Source: Paenibacillus sp. S150
Lineage (GTDB): Bacteria > Bacillota > Bacilli > Paenibacillales > Paenibacillaceae
Assembly: GCF_019352175.1 (NCBI RefSeq)
Contig: NZ_JACBYI010000002.1
Coordinates: 1-64,000 of the forward strand
DNA length: 64,000 bases
Direction: 5' to 3'
Made by a program: the position numbers and the translations under genes. Every line of letters starts with the position of its first letter. The stretch's first letter is position 1. The notes beneath the pieces are model-generated. The model did not search any database, was not told where the DNA came from, and worked only from the letters and a program-made list of their open reading frames with translations. Shown here piece by piece: positions 17,648 to 27,777 of this stretch.

Positions 17648-18514
17648 CTACGTCTGAAAGTTCTCAATAAACTTCCCTGCCAGGGAAGACAGGTACTTAT
17701 CCTTCATCCAGACTGCGGCCACCCGGGTGTTCAGCGAGTCGCCAAGGATTTCCTTAGCGATTACGTTGCTGTTGTCGGCCAGAGTGAAGGCGGACCTCGG
17801 GATGATGCCGATGCCAAGACCGGCATTGGCCCAGAGCAGGGTAGTGCGGGCATCGTCATTCATGCAGAAAATCTGCGGATCGAAGCCGTTCTCAAGGGCC
17901 GCCTCGCGGATAAGCTGCTCGAAGCGGCGGTAGATAATGAGCGGCTGATGCTTCAGCTCTCCAATCTCAATAGCGGACTCTCCGCGGGTCCAGTCATATT
18001 CAGGCGTCATCACGGCAATCATAGGTTCAGACGCGGTGTAGACACACTCCAGGCCGGCGGCGCTGAAGGGGGTGCGGACAATGCCTACTTCGACGATGCC
18101 TTTGTTCAGCAGATCGATAATTCTGTAGGTATTGCCTTCGTGAATCTCGAATTTCACCCCGCTGTAGATTTGATGGAACTCCAGCAGCCGCTCCTGGAGC
18201 AGGGTTGCCGCAGAAGAGGATACGGTTCCGATGGAGAGTGTGCCGTGTACACCTTTGACAAAATCCTTCAGCTCCCGGGTCGTGGAGTCGGCCAGCTCCA
18301 GAATTTGCTGCGCCCGTTCCCGCAGGACCATCCCGGCTTCCGTAAGCTGGATGCTGCGCGGACCCCGTTCCACCAGCTTCACTCCAAGCTCCTCTTCCAG
18401 CAGCCTGAGCTGCTGGCTGAGCGGGGGCTGGGCCATTTGCAGCCTTCTTGCCGCCGAGGTAATCTGTCCTTCTTCGGCAATAGCCAGGAAATATCTCAAT
18501 TGACGGATATCCAT
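17648..18514 (-). CDS. LysR-family transcriptional regulator
   Basis: A 288-residue LysR regulator starting MDIRQLRYFLAIAEEGQITS. The winged helix is followed by an effector domain (GTLSIGTVSSSAATLLQ). The ATG at 18514 has GGAGG 8 bases upstream on the minus strand; the longer frame to 18628 lacks both a ribosome site and family similarity. It is divergent from the ABC exporter pair and may control it, which is inference from orientation. Confidence 0.92.
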   Translation of the reverse strand: MDIRQLRYFLAIAEEGQITSAARRLQMAQPPLSQQLRLLEEELGVKLVERGPRSIQLTEAGMVLRERAQQILELADSTTRELKDFVKGVHGTLSIGTVSSSAATLLQERLLEFHQIYSGVKFEIHEGNTYRIIDLLNKGIVEVGIVRTPFSAAGLECVYTASEPMIAVMTPEYDWTRGESAIEIGELKHQPLIIYRRFEQLIREAALENGFDPQIFCMNDDARTTLLWANAGLGIGIIPRSAFTLADNSNVIAKEILGDSLNTRVAAVWMKDKYLSSLAGKFIENFQT

Positions 18515-18776
18515 AAATAACCTCCGGGTATGATCAGTCTGATATATGTTAATCGTATCGCATGAATACGAAACCAATATTATTAATATGTTAGCAGGTA
18601 TGACATAATCATAACGGGTCTTATCCATTTTTCAAAATATAAGAAAGGATATATTCTGCAATATCCTGTATCCTTATATTTCCCGCTGCTTCGGAAGCAT
18701 TATGCTCCATTAACGGACGGCGCAGCCCTTTCTGCTTGCAGTTGCTACATATTTCATAAGTTAGGTGAGGATTTCT

Positions 18777-20516
18777 GTGTTTAAAATTGCCGCATTTCTT
18801 AAGCCGTACAGAAAAGAAGTAACGCTAGGGCCGATCTTCAAGCTGCTGGAGGCCATTCTTGAGCTGCTGCTGCCAACGATCGTAGCCTTGATTGTCAACA
18901 ACGGGATTGGCCGCCAGGACAGTGCTTATGTATACCGGATGGGCGGGCTGATGGTGGTGATGGCATTGCTAGGCTTCGGCTGTTCGATGATCTGCCAGTA
19001 TTATGCCGCACGGGCTTCCCAGGGCTTCGGCACTTCGCTGCGCAACAAGATGTTCAAGCATATTTCTGCGCTCTCCTATGCGGAGCTGGATACCTTCGGC
19101 ACGCCTTCGCTGATCAACCGGATCACGAATGACGTGAACCAGCTGCAGCTTGCCGTAGCGATGCTGATCCGTCTCGTGATCCGTGCGCCGTTCATCTGCA
19201 TCGGGGCGATCATCATGTCGATGATCCTCGATTTCCGGCTGTCGCTGATCCTGCTGGCGGCGACCCCGGTGTTTGGGGTGATCCTGTATTTCATCATCAC
19301 GCGCAGTTCGCCGCTCTACCGCAAGTATCAGCAGAAGCTGGATCATCTGGCGCTGGTGCTCAGCGAGAATCTGTCCGGCATCCGCGTCATCCGGGCCTTT
19401 GCCAAGAGCCGCAGCGAGAAGCAGCGCTTTAACGCCGCCTCGGAGGATCTGACGGCGACGGCAATCCGCGTCTCCCGCATCTCCGCCTGGCTGGGGCCAA
19501 TGACAACGCTGGTAGTCAATGCGGCGATCATTGCCATTCTGTGGGCAGGCGGCATCCATATTGATGCCGGACAGCTGTCCCAAGGCGAGATTATCGCTTT
19601 TATCAATTATGTGACCCAGATTCTGCTGGCGCTGATCGTCGTCTCGAATCTGGTTATTATTTTCACCAAAGCCTCATCCTCTGCGAACCGGGTGAATGAA
19701 GTGCTGGCTACTGCGGCCTCCGTTGCAGATTCGGGGAAGCAGGCGCTGCCACCGGAAGATCAGCAGGCTCCGGCCATTGTCTTCGAGCATGTCTCGTTTG
19801 GCTACAACACGACGGGGGAGCTGGCCCTGAACGACATTTCGGTGACCATTAACCGGGGGGAGACCGTCGGGCTGATCGGCAGCACCGGCTCCGGCAAGTC
19901 GACCTTTGTAAATCTGATCCCGCGTTTTTATGATGTTCTTGCGGGAGAAGTCCGGGTGGATGGCATAAATGTCAGGAATTACGGGCTGGAGCAGCTGCGG
20001 AGCCGGATCGGCATTGTGCCGCAGAAGGCCACACTGTTCAGCGGCACAATTGAAGCCAATATCCGCTGGGGCAAACAGGATGCCTCGTACGATGAGCTAA
20101 TGCAAGCAGCCGGAGTCGCCCAGGCTGAGGAATTCATCCGGAAGCTGCCTGAAGGGCTGGCTACGCCGGTTGCCCGCGGCGGAATGAACTTGTCCGGCGG
20201 GCAAAAACAGCGGCTGACCATCGCCCGCGCGGTAGTCCAGGCTCCGCCGATCCTGATTCTGGACGATGCGGCAAGCGCGCTCGATTTTGCCACGGATGCG
20301 GCGCTGCGACGCGCACTCCGGGAGAGCCGCAGCGAAACCACCGTATTGCTGGTCTCCCAGCGGGTGAGCACCGTACGCCAGGCGGATCAGATTATTGTCT
20401 TCGACGAGGGCCGGATTGCCGGCGTCGGCACACATGAAGCATTATTGGCGAGCTGCGGGGTGTATCAGGAAATCTGCCAGTCCCAGCTGTCAACTGAGGA
20501 GGTGCACGCGCAATGA
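18777..20516 (+). CDS. ABC exporter half-transporter with degenerate ATP site
   Basis: Membrane-ATPase fusion of about 579 residues: six membrane segments (about 1-310), then an ATPase domain with Walker A GSTGSGKST, signature LSGGQKQ and Walker B LILDDAASALD. The residue after the Walker B aspartate is Asp where the catalytic Glu normally sits, as in the non-catalytic partner of heterodimers such as TM287/288 and BmrCD. GTG 18777 is chosen because GGTGAGG lies 6 bases before it; GTG 18765 overlaps that site. The stop overlaps the next start by four bases. The substrate could be a drug, lipid or peptide; it is not known. Confidence 0.93.
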   Translation: MFKIAAFLKPYRKEVTLGPIFKLLEAILELLLPTIVALIVNNGIGRQDSAYVYRMGGLMVVMALLGFGCSMICQYYAARASQGFGTSLRNKMFKHISALSYAELDTFGTPSLINRITNDVNQLQLAVAMLIRLVIRAPFICIGAIIMSMILDFRLSLILLAATPVFGVILYFIITRSSPLYRKYQQKLDHLALVLSENLSGIRVIRAFAKSRSEKQRFNAASEDLTATAIRVSRISAWLGPMTTLVVNAAIIAILWAGGIHIDAGQLSQGEIIAFINYVTQILLALIVVSNLVIIFTKASSSANRVNEVLATAASVADSGKQALPPEDQQAPAIVFEHVSFGYNTTGELALNDISVTINRGETVGLIGSTGSGKSTFVNLIPRFYDVLAGEVRVDGINVRNYGLEQLRSRIGIVPQKATLFSGTIEANIRWGKQDASYDELMQAAGVAQAEEFIRKLPEGLATPVARGGMNLSGGQKQRLTIARAVVQAPPILILDDAASALDFATDAALRRALRESRSETTVLLVSQRVSTVRQADQIIVFDEGRIAGVGTHEALLASCGVYQEICQSQLSTEEVHAQ

Positions 20517-22252
20517 ATGCCGGAGCAACCTGGAAAAGAATTATTGTCTATACCAAGCAGCATAGAAGCATCGCCATTGCGGCTGTATTCTGCGCCATAT
20601 TGAGCGTGATCGCCAGCCTGATCGGCCCTCTGCTGATTGGCCGGGCTGTCGACCATATGGTGGGTCCCGGACAAGTGGACTTTAACCGTGTGCTCCAGCT
20701 GCTGCTGCTGCTGGCTGTGGTCTACATTGTCGGCAGTTTCTTTGGCTGGCTGCTGACTTACTATACCAACCGGATCGCCTACCGGACGGTCTATGATTTG
20801 CGGCTGGAGCTGTTCGACAAGCTGAACGTGCTGCCGCTGAAGTTTCATGACAACCACCCGCAGGGAGACAGCATCAGCCGGTTTGTGAACGATATGGACG
20901 CCGTCTCGGACGGATTGCTGCAGGGCTTCTCCACACTGCTGACCGGAGTCGTGACGATTGCCGGAGCTGTCGGTCTGATGCTGTATATCAGCCCGGTGAT
21001 GACGCTGGTTGTGCTGCTCTCGGCACCGGCCACCTTTTTTGTCGCCCGGTTCATTACTACACGATCCCAGAAGCTGTTCCGCGAGCAGGCCAAAATTCTG
21101 GGCGGTTTGAACGGGTACGTGGAAGAAATCGTCGGCGGCCAGAAGGTGGTGCAGGCATTCCGTTATGAAGACCACAGCTTCGCAGAGTTCTCGAAGCGGA
21201 ACAACAAGCTGTACCATACCGGCGTCAAATCCCAGTTCTACGGTTCCTTGTCCAATCCGACCACCCGGCTGGTGAATAACATTACCTTCTCTGTAATTGC
21301 CATGATCGGCAGTGCGCTGGTAATCGGTGGGCATTTCTCGGTCGGGGCTCTCTCCAGCTTCCTGATCTATTCGAATCTGTTCGCGAAGCCGTTCAATGAA
21401 ATTACCGGCGTAATCACCCAGCTGCAGTCCGCAACGGCTTCTGCACAGCGCATCTTTGCGATTCTGGATCTTCCTCCCGAACCTCAGGATGACAAGGACG
21501 CGCATGTTATGGGTGTGAGCCAAGGCACGATCGCCTTTGATAAAGTAAGCTTCGCGTATATTCCGGAGCGTCCGCTGATTAAGGGCTTCAGTCTTGAAGT
21601 GAAGCCGGGCACGCGGGTGGCTATCGTCGGACAGACCGGAGCCGGCAAAACGACACTGGTCAACCTGCTGATGCGCTTTTATGACGTAGACGGCGGCAGC
21701 ATCAGGATTGACGGAATCGATATCAGGGAGATTACCCGCGACAGCCTGCGCCGTAACTTCGGGATGGTGCTGCAGGATACCTGGCTGTACGGAGGATCGA
21801 TCCGGGACAATATTGCCTACGGCAGGCCGGAGGCCACTGAGGAAGAGGTCATTGCCGCCGCCAAGGCCGCGAACGCCCACAGCTTCATTAAGCGGCTGCC
21901 CGAAGGCTATGCCACGAAAATTTCCGGTTCAGGGGATAACCTGTCCCAGGGACAAAAGCAGCTGCTCACCATAGCCCGTGTGATGCTTGCAAATCCGCCG
22001 ATGCTGATTCTGGACGAAGCCACCAGCAGTATCGACACTTTGACGGAGGCCCGCATCCAGAAGGCTTTCCTCAAGATGATCGCCGGCCGGACCAGCTTCG
22101 TGATTGCCCACCGGCTGTCCACGATCCGTGAAGCGGATGTGATTCTCTTTATGAAGGACGGCGATATCGTCGAGAGCGGCACACATGAAGAGCTGCTGGA
22201 GAGCGGCGGCTATTATGCGCTGCTGTACAACAGCCAGTTTGCGGCGGTGTAG
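20513..22252 (+). CDS. ABC exporter half-transporter with canonical ATP site
   Basis: Second half of the heterodimeric exporter, 579 residues: six membrane segments, then an ATPase domain with Walker A GQTGAGKTT, signature LSQGQKQ and a complete Walker B LILDEATSSID including the catalytic Glu. The signature has Gln where the partner has Gly. Start and upstream stop overlap (ATGA), giving coupled one-to-one synthesis. Together with the upstream gene it forms one consensus and one degenerate ATP site. Confidence 0.94.
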   Translation: MNAGATWKRIIVYTKQHRSIAIAAVFCAILSVIASLIGPLLIGRAVDHMVGPGQVDFNRVLQLLLLLAVVYIVGSFFGWLLTYYTNRIAYRTVYDLRLELFDKLNVLPLKFHDNHPQGDSISRFVNDMDAVSDGLLQGFSTLLTGVVTIAGAVGLMLYISPVMTLVVLLSAPATFFVARFITTRSQKLFREQAKILGGLNGYVEEIVGGQKVVQAFRYEDHSFAEFSKRNNKLYHTGVKSQFYGSLSNPTTRLVNNITFSVIAMIGSALVIGGHFSVGALSSFLIYSNLFAKPFNEITGVITQLQSATASAQRIFAILDLPPEPQDDKDAHVMGVSQGTIAFDKVSFAYIPERPLIKGFSLEVKPGTRVAIVGQTGAGKTTLVNLLMRFYDVDGGSIRIDGIDIREITRDSLRRNFGMVLQDTWLYGGSIRDNIAYGRPEATEEEVIAAAKAANAHSFIKRLPEGYATKISGSGDNLSQGQKQLLTIARVMLANPPMLILDEATSSIDTLTEARIQKAFLKMIAGRTSFVIAHRLSTIREADVILFMKDGDIVESGTHEELLESGGYYALLYNSQFAAV

Positions 22253-22302
22253 TTGGGGAAGGGGCACTGGCGGGCTTTGGCCTGATTGTAGGCTTTGCTA
22301 CA

Positions 22303-22360
22303 TCAAAAACAGCTGCAGCAAGGACTTCAGATGAAGTCCGGGACCGGCAGCTGTTTTTGA
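22303..22360. terminator. Terminator between the exporter operon and the convergent antiporter gene
   Basis: TCAAAAACAGCTGC pairs with GGCAGCTGTTTTTGA. A second stem, GGACTTCA/TGAAGTCC, lies inside the loop. A and T runs flank both sides, so it may act in both directions. Confidence 0.88.
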
Positions 22361-22398
22361 TTGAACTGTTCTCTTCAGAAGGGGCGGCAATCGGCGGA

Positions 22399-24399
22399 TC
22401 AGACAGTCAATTCTCTAAGATCATGCTCCATCAGCAAGAGATTGCTTTTCATTTCCTTCATCCCGGCTCTCGAAAGCTGTCCGGATTCGAACTTGAGCTG
22501 AATCTGATCTCTTTCCAACTGGATGCCTACCCGGGCCAATTCATCCAGAGCGGCGTCAAAGTCCTCCCTGGAAGCTGCGGAGGCCTCACTTCTCGTATAT
22601 CTGCTGAGCAAGCTCTCATAACGCAGAATCAACGAGCTAATCTCTTCAATCTCTGTGCCCGCCGCAGGCAGCACAGCATTTAATTTCTCAATAACATACT
22701 TGATATTGCGGGATCTGAAGGCATCCAATTGCTCACGCCTTTCCTGAAAGCTTAGGGCAGCCTGTTGAAGCATCCCGGACACCTCTATCCATTGCCGGAA
22801 AGCCAGCAGATCTGTTTTGTATTGGTCGTCCTTGGTGAACCGGAACAGTGTTTTGTTCAGTCTGTGCAAAGTACGGTAAGCCATAAAAGGATTCACTTCT
22901 TTGTTCTTAATCGCCAGCAGAGTGCTCTCCCTTTGCCATTTGAGCGTGTCGATGAGCAGCGGGCGCTGCCGCCTTTCGGCGCTTTCGTCCTTTTTCAGCT
23001 TGCGGATGCGCGAGTTGTACGTATTGATAATTTTACCGATAGCGGCTCTGTTGTCGTCGGTTGTCTGTTCGATTAAGGCAATCACAACATTGCGCAGGAT
23101 TTCCAGTTCAATATGCGTCTCATCGTTGATCTCCACGGCTTCTGCAACGTCTCTGACCAGCAGAGGCAGCAGGTAGTTGGCCGCCAGCAAGGTCCACAGA
23201 ATGACCCCTGCCGCCAAAAAGATGATCAGATCCCGCTCCGGGAACGGATTCCCGTTATCAAGGAAAAACGGCAGCGACAGTGTACTTGCCAGCGTGATCG
23301 TTCCCCGCACCCCGGACAGGGTGAGGATGAGCGCATTTTTGAATTTATGCCTGCGGTCAGGCTTCTCTTCATCGGTACCGGGAAGCTTCATCACAAGAAC
23401 CCAGATAAAGCGCAGGGCCAGCACAGCGAGGGTCAACACCAGCGTATAGATGATTACCTGGATATGTCCAAAGCTGGAGCTGCCCCAAATGGTCCGGATA
23501 ATCTCCGGCAGCTGTGTGCCGAGGAGCAGGAAAACCAGTCCGTTCAGCACAAAAATGATCACCGACCAGGTGCTTTTGGAAACAATGCCCAGCCGGGCTA
23601 CTTCAGGGTTCATTTTTTTGTAGCCAAAGGAATGGGCTATTCCCGCACTGACCGCCGCAAGGATTCCATTGACCCCAAGCTCTTCAGCGGCAAGGAAAAT
23701 CGCAAAGGGAGTCAGGATCTCAATCAGCATATGCAGTGTAACGTTCTCCATGCCCAGCCTGCGCAGCCATTTCACAAATACATATTTCACAAGGGTCAGC
23801 AGAAGGCCCAGCAGGATACCGCCGATGGAAATACCGATAAAGCTCAGGCTGGCCGAACGCAGGGAGAAGGCGCCGGTTACCATCGCCGCGGCGGCAAATT
23901 GAAAGGATACCAGACCGGAAGCATCATTAATGAGCGATTCCCCCTCCAGGATTTTCATCGTTTTGTGGGGGATTTGGATCTTCTCTTCGAGCGCGCCGAC
24001 CGCTACAGCGTCCGTAGGAGCAAGCGCCGCCGCGAGGGCAAAGGCCGCAGCAAGCGGAATGACGGGAAGCAGCCAATTCAGAAAGTAGCCCAGCAGGGCA
24101 ACGGTTACAAATACCAGTCCCAGCGCCAATAAAAGAATCGGTTTCTTCAAACTCCACAGCGCCTCTTTATCCGAGTGCCGTCCGTCATTGAACAGCAGGG
24201 GCGCAATGAATAAGACTAAAAACAACTCTGGATTGAGCTTTAATTCAAAGTGCAGAGGCAAATAGGTAATGCCAACTCCAAGCGCAATCTGGATAATGGG
24301 TACCGAAACGGAAGGGATAAACCTGTTGATCAGATTGGATAAGGCGATTGCGGCCAGCATCAGTAAAATAAACTCAAAAATCTCCAAAAGCTCTACCAC
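22399..24399 (-). CDS. Na+/H+ antiporter (CPA1 family)
   Basis: A 666-residue membrane antiporter exchanging Na+ (or K+) for H+. The N-terminal ~420 residues hold about 12 membrane segments, including the CPA1 signatures LAPTDAVAVGAL and ESLINDASGLV, whose acidic residues bind the cation. A hydrophilic C-terminal domain of about 240 residues follows, probably cytoplasmic and regulatory. The gene is monocistronic and convergent with the exporter operon. Confidence 0.93.
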   Translation of the reverse strand: MVELLEIFEFILLMLAAIALSNLINRFIPSVSVPIIQIALGVGITYLPLHFELKLNPELFLVLFIAPLLFNDGRHSDKEALWSLKKPILLLALGLVFVTVALLGYFLNWLLPVIPLAAAFALAAALAPTDAVAVGALEEKIQIPHKTMKILEGESLINDASGLVSFQFAAAAMVTGAFSLRSASLSFIGISIGGILLGLLLTLVKYVFVKWLRRLGMENVTLHMLIEILTPFAIFLAAEELGVNGILAAVSAGIAHSFGYKKMNPEVARLGIVSKSTWSVIIFVLNGLVFLLLGTQLPEIIRTIWGSSSFGHIQVIIYTLVLTLAVLALRFIWVLVMKLPGTDEEKPDRRHKFKNALILTLSGVRGTITLASTLSLPFFLDNGNPFPERDLIIFLAAGVILWTLLAANYLLPLLVRDVAEAVEINDETHIELEILRNVVIALIEQTTDDNRAAIGKIINTYNSRIRKLKKDESAERRQRPLLIDTLKWQRESTLLAIKNKEVNPFMAYRTLHRLNKTLFRFTKDDQYKTDLLAFRQWIEVSGMLQQAALSFQERREQLDAFRSRNIKYVIEKLNAVLPAAGTEIEEISSLILRYESLLSRYTRSEASAASREDFDAALDELARVGIQLERDQIQLKFESGQLSRAGMKEMKSNLLLMEHDLRELTV

Positions 24400-24454
24400 C
24401 TTATTTATGTATTGTCTGTCTGTATCTTGCCATGTCGGCTATTCATTTGCAACA

Positions 24455-24492
24455 GCCTGCAAAGCGCGAAGGAGCAATAGCGCTTTGCAGGC
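24455..24492. terminator. Strong hairpin between AraC gene and antiporter gene
   Basis: A perfect 13-bp stem, GCCTGCAAAGCGC/GCGCTTTGCAGGC, with a 12-base loop. It lacks a long T run on either strand, so termination is plausible but not certain. It is downstream of the leftward AraC gene and upstream of the leftward antiporter gene. Confidence 0.6.
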
Positions 24493-24560
24493 TTCTCGGC
24501 GCCGCTGGCGGGGCTCTCCGGGTGATGCTGCGCTCCTGTCAGGAAGGGAGACGGCGGCAG

Positions 24561-25430
24561 CTAGGATTCATGTATTCTTTTGCGCATCATGCCCGGCGTA
24601 CAGCCGTACGCCTTCCGGAAGATGCGGATGAAATAATTGGTCTCCAGGCCCAGATGCAGGGCGATATCCTGTACGGGCGTATTGGCATCCTCCCGGATCA
24701 TCTGCAGCGCCCGTTCCAGCCGCAGGTTCTGCAAATATTTATGCGGTGTAATCCCGTATTCCTGCAGGAACAGCCGCTGGAAATGCTGGACGGAGTAGCC
24801 TACGGCAGCCGCGAGATTCGAGACCAGCAGCGGCTCGGTAAAATGCTCATTGATCAGGCTCACCGCCTTCTGCAGCGCCTCGTTGCGGACGTTCTCCAGC
24901 TCCAGGCGCCCCGAGGCACCCGGCGCCGAGGCGCTGCTGCGCAGCAGGAGCAGCAGCCGGTACAGCGCCACGGACAGCTCCTGCATCACCTGCCCGCCCT
25001 GGCGGCCTGCCTGCTGGTGCACAGTGTGCCAGATGCTGCCCACCTGCTCCCAGCATTCCTCGAAGTGCTCCGGGCGCAGCGGCGGGGAGGATGGCAGGAA
25101 GCCGATCCCTTCGAGCAGGCCTTGGGACAGCTCTCCGTGGAAGCCGATGAAGCCCACATGCCAGGGCTCCAGTGACAGCGGATAATATTCATGGCCCCGG
25201 TCCGGCGGATAGGCAAAAGCCGTTCCCGGCTCCAGGACAGCTTCCTCGCCCGTCGCAAGGTCCCGGAACAGGCCTCTGCCGCTGCGGATCAGAAAGATCT
25301 GGTAAACGGGGAAGCCGCCGGGACGGACATGATGGTACTGGATATGCCGCCCGACGGAATAGGGATACAAGGGGAAGCGCTTCAGGTCGCGCGGCATTTC
25401 TATCAGGGAGAAGGGAAGAATGAAGCTCAC
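24561..25430 (-). CDS. AraC-family regulator with N-terminal sugar-sensing cupin
   Basis: A regulator of about 289 residues. The N-terminal beta-barrel region shows PVYQIFLIRSGRG and the cupin-like PPDRGHEYYPL. The C-terminal domain has two helix-turn-helix units (VSNLAAAVGYSVQHFQRLF, then DIALHLGLETNYFIRIF). The start is uncertain: GTG 25430 is taken, but the nearby ribosome site is weak. It is divergent from the GH42 gene, which it probably activates in response to a galactoside; the control is inferred. Confidence 0.88.
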   Translation of the reverse strand: MSFILPFSLIEMPRDLKRFPLYPYSVGRHIQYHHVRPGGFPVYQIFLIRSGRGLFRDLATGEEAVLEPGTAFAYPPDRGHEYYPLSLEPWHVGFIGFHGELSQGLLEGIGFLPSSPPLRPEHFEECWEQVGSIWHTVHQQAGRQGGQVMQELSVALYRLLLLLRSSASAPGASGRLELENVRNEALQKAVSLINEHFTEPLLVSNLAAAVGYSVQHFQRLFLQEYGITPHKYLQNLRLERALQMIREDANTPVQDIALHLGLETNYFIRIFRKAYGCTPGMMRKRIHES

Positions 25431-25608
25431 CTCGTATTCATTTTGTACTAGTAAATCGAGTGTATACTCCTACTGTCTGAATTGAATTGTCCTATATGAT
25501 ATATAGTATAAAGGATGATTCATGAAATGGACAGGGCTGGACCTCAGGCTTCATCAGAGAATAGTCCGATCCGGCCATGGACAACATACCGAAAGGGTGA
25601 ACACACGA

Positions 25609-27678
25609 ATGAACATGAAATTACCTCCGGTCAGCAGCAAGATTCCGGCGATGCTGCATGGTGCCGATTATAATCCGGAGCAATGGCTGAGATACCCTGG
25701 GGTGCTGCGCGAGGATATCCGTATGATGAAGCTGGCGGATTGCAATGTAATGTCTGTAGGCATTTTCTCCTGGGTATCGCTGGAGCCGGAGGAAGGCGTA
25801 TTCACCTTCGGTTGGCTGGACCGTGTTCTGGACACCTTCGCCGAGAACGGGATTTATGCGTTCCTGGCTACTCCAAGCGGCTCGCGTCCGGCCTGGATGT
25901 CGGAGAAATATCCCGAGGTGCTGCGGGTGGAACGCAACCGCGTGCGCAATTTGCATGGCGTCCGGCACAACCACTGCTATACTTCGCCGGTCTACCGGCA
26001 GAAGACCGCTCTGCTGAACGGCAAGCTGGCGGAGCGGTATTCCAACCATCCGGCCGTCATTGGCTGGCATATCTCCAATGAATACGGCGGTGAATGCCAC
26101 TGTGATCTGTGCCAGGCGAGCTTCAGGGAATGGCTGAAGGTGAAATACGGCAACAGCCTGGATGAATTGAACCATGCCTGGTGGGCGACCTTCTGGAGCC
26201 ATACGTATACCTCCTGGAATCAGGTGGAGTCCCCGGCTCCGCATGGAGAGACACAGGTTCACGGCCTTAACCTGGACTGGCGGCGCTTTGTGAGCGAATC
26301 GACGATTGATTTCTGCCGGCATGAGATTGATTCCGTGCGTGAATACAACCCTAAGCTGCCCGTAACGACCAATATGCATAACATTGACGGCGTGGATTAC
26401 CGCAAGCTGGCCAAAATTCTCGACGTGGTCTCCTGGGATGCCTATCCGGACTGGCATTACACCGAAGACGATGATGATGCACGTCTGGCAGCCTGGACGG
26501 CGATGCACCACGATATGTACCGCACCTTCAAGCACAAGCCGTTCCTGCTGATGGAAAGCACGCCATCGCTTACGAACTGGCAGACCGTCAGCAAGCTGAA
26601 GCGGCCGGGCATGCACAAGCTGTCCTCGCTGCAGGCGATTGCCCATGGATCGGATTCCGTGCAGTACTTCCAGTGGCGCAAAAGCCGCGGCTCCAGCGAG
26701 AAATTCCACGGTGCCGTGATCGACCACAGCGGCCACGCGGAAACCCGCGTCTTCCGCGATGTGGCCGAAGTCGGCCGGACGCTCAGCGAGCTTCAGGAGG
26801 TCGTGGGAACAACCACGCCTGTGCAGACCGCCATTATTTATGACTGGGACAACCGCTGGGCGATTAAGGATGCGCAGGGAATCCGCAACTCGGGCCTGAA
26901 ATTTGAAGAAACCGTGCTCCAGCATTACCGGGCTTTGTGGGAGCTGGGCATTCCAGTGGACATCATCGGCCCGGAGGAGGAGCTGTCCGCCTACAAGCTG
27001 GTCGTTGCCCCAATGCTGTATCTGATCAGCGAGGAGAACGGCAAGCGGATTGAGAAATTCGTCGAGCAGGGCGGAACCTTCCTCGGGACCTACTGGTCAG
27101 GCGTGGTAGGCGAAACGGATCTCTGCCATCTGGGCGGCTTCCCGGGTCCGCTCCGCCGTACGCTTGGCATTTGGGCCGAAGAGACGGAAGGCCTGCACAG
27201 CCGGGACCTGAACGGGCTGGTGATGAATCCGGGCAATGCGCTGAGCCTTGCCGGCGACTATGACGCCCATGAGATTGCCGAGCTGATCCATCTCGAAGGT
27301 GCAGAGACGCTGGGTACGTACCGTACGGACTTCTATGCCGGACAGCCTGCGCTGACGCTGAACCGTTTGGGTGAAGGCCGGGCGTATCATCTGGCGACCC
27401 GCGTGAAGGAGGCCGGATTCTATGTGGAGCTGTATGCGAATATTGCCAGGAAGGCGGGGATTGTCCGCACATTGGACACCGAGCTGCCCGCGGGCGTCAC
27501 GGCCCAGCTGCGGACGGACGGCGCCAGCGATTATGTTTTTGTGCAGAACTTCAGCGGTGTAGAGCAATCCGTAGAGCTGGACGGCAGAACATACACAGTT
27601 CTGGAGTCTGGAGAGCCTGCTCCAGCGGTGCTTACCCTTCCGGTACATGGCCTGGCGATCCTGAAGCGGGCCCGCTGA
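25609..27678 (+). CDS. GH42 beta-galactosidase
   Basis: A 689-residue cytoplasmic beta-galactosidase that hydrolyses galacto-oligosaccharides. The TIM barrel carries acid/base Glu158 in HISNEYGG and nucleophile Glu316 in LLMESTPSLTNW. The ECHCDLC cysteines match the zinc-binding cluster of the family. A trimerisation domain and a small beta-domain follow. ATG 25609 has AAAGGGTG upstream; the 29 preceding in-frame codons have no family similarity. There is no signal peptide. The gene is divergent from the AraC gene and ends at a terminator. Confidence 0.95.
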   Translation: MNMKLPPVSSKIPAMLHGADYNPEQWLRYPGVLREDIRMMKLADCNVMSVGIFSWVSLEPEEGVFTFGWLDRVLDTFAENGIYAFLATPSGSRPAWMSEKYPEVLRVERNRVRNLHGVRHNHCYTSPVYRQKTALLNGKLAERYSNHPAVIGWHISNEYGGECHCDLCQASFREWLKVKYGNSLDELNHAWWATFWSHTYTSWNQVESPAPHGETQVHGLNLDWRRFVSESTIDFCRHEIDSVREYNPKLPVTTNMHNIDGVDYRKLAKILDVVSWDAYPDWHYTEDDDDARLAAWTAMHHDMYRTFKHKPFLLMESTPSLTNWQTVSKLKRPGMHKLSSLQAIAHGSDSVQYFQWRKSRGSSEKFHGAVIDHSGHAETRVFRDVAEVGRTLSELQEVVGTTTPVQTAIIYDWDNRWAIKDAQGIRNSGLKFEETVLQHYRALWELGIPVDIIGPEEELSAYKLVVAPMLYLISEENGKRIEKFVEQGGTFLGTYWSGVVGETDLCHLGGFPGPLRRTLGIWAEETEGLHSRDLNGLVMNPGNALSLAGDYDAHEIAELIHLEGAETLGTYRTDFYAGQPALTLNRLGEGRAYHLATRVKEAGFYVELYANIARKAGIVRTLDTELPAGVTAQLRTDGASDYVFVQNFSGVEQSVELDGRTYTVLESGEPAPAVLTLPVHGLAILKRAR

Positions 27679-27691
27679 TTCAGCAGTTGAC

Positions 27692-27724
27692 AAAGGCAGG
27701 GCCCGTTAGTCAGGGCTCTGCCTT
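27692..27724 (+). terminator. Intrinsic terminator of the GH42 gene
   Basis: AAAGGCAGGGCCC pairs with GGGCTCTGCCTTTT around a short loop. Confidence 0.85.
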
Positions 27725-27777
27725 TTCTGCTGTCTATTTGGGAGAGAGGGTATCAATTCCGCAGCCGCAGGCTTGAC

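Noticed and set aside
15661..17667. 668-codon minus-strand frame opposite htpG
   Set aside because: It is a pure shadow of the well-conserved htpG gene, with no ribosome site or domain.
20465..21880. 471-codon minus-strand frame opposite the ABC exporter
   Set aside because: It mirrors the conserved exporter codons and has no recognisable protein features.
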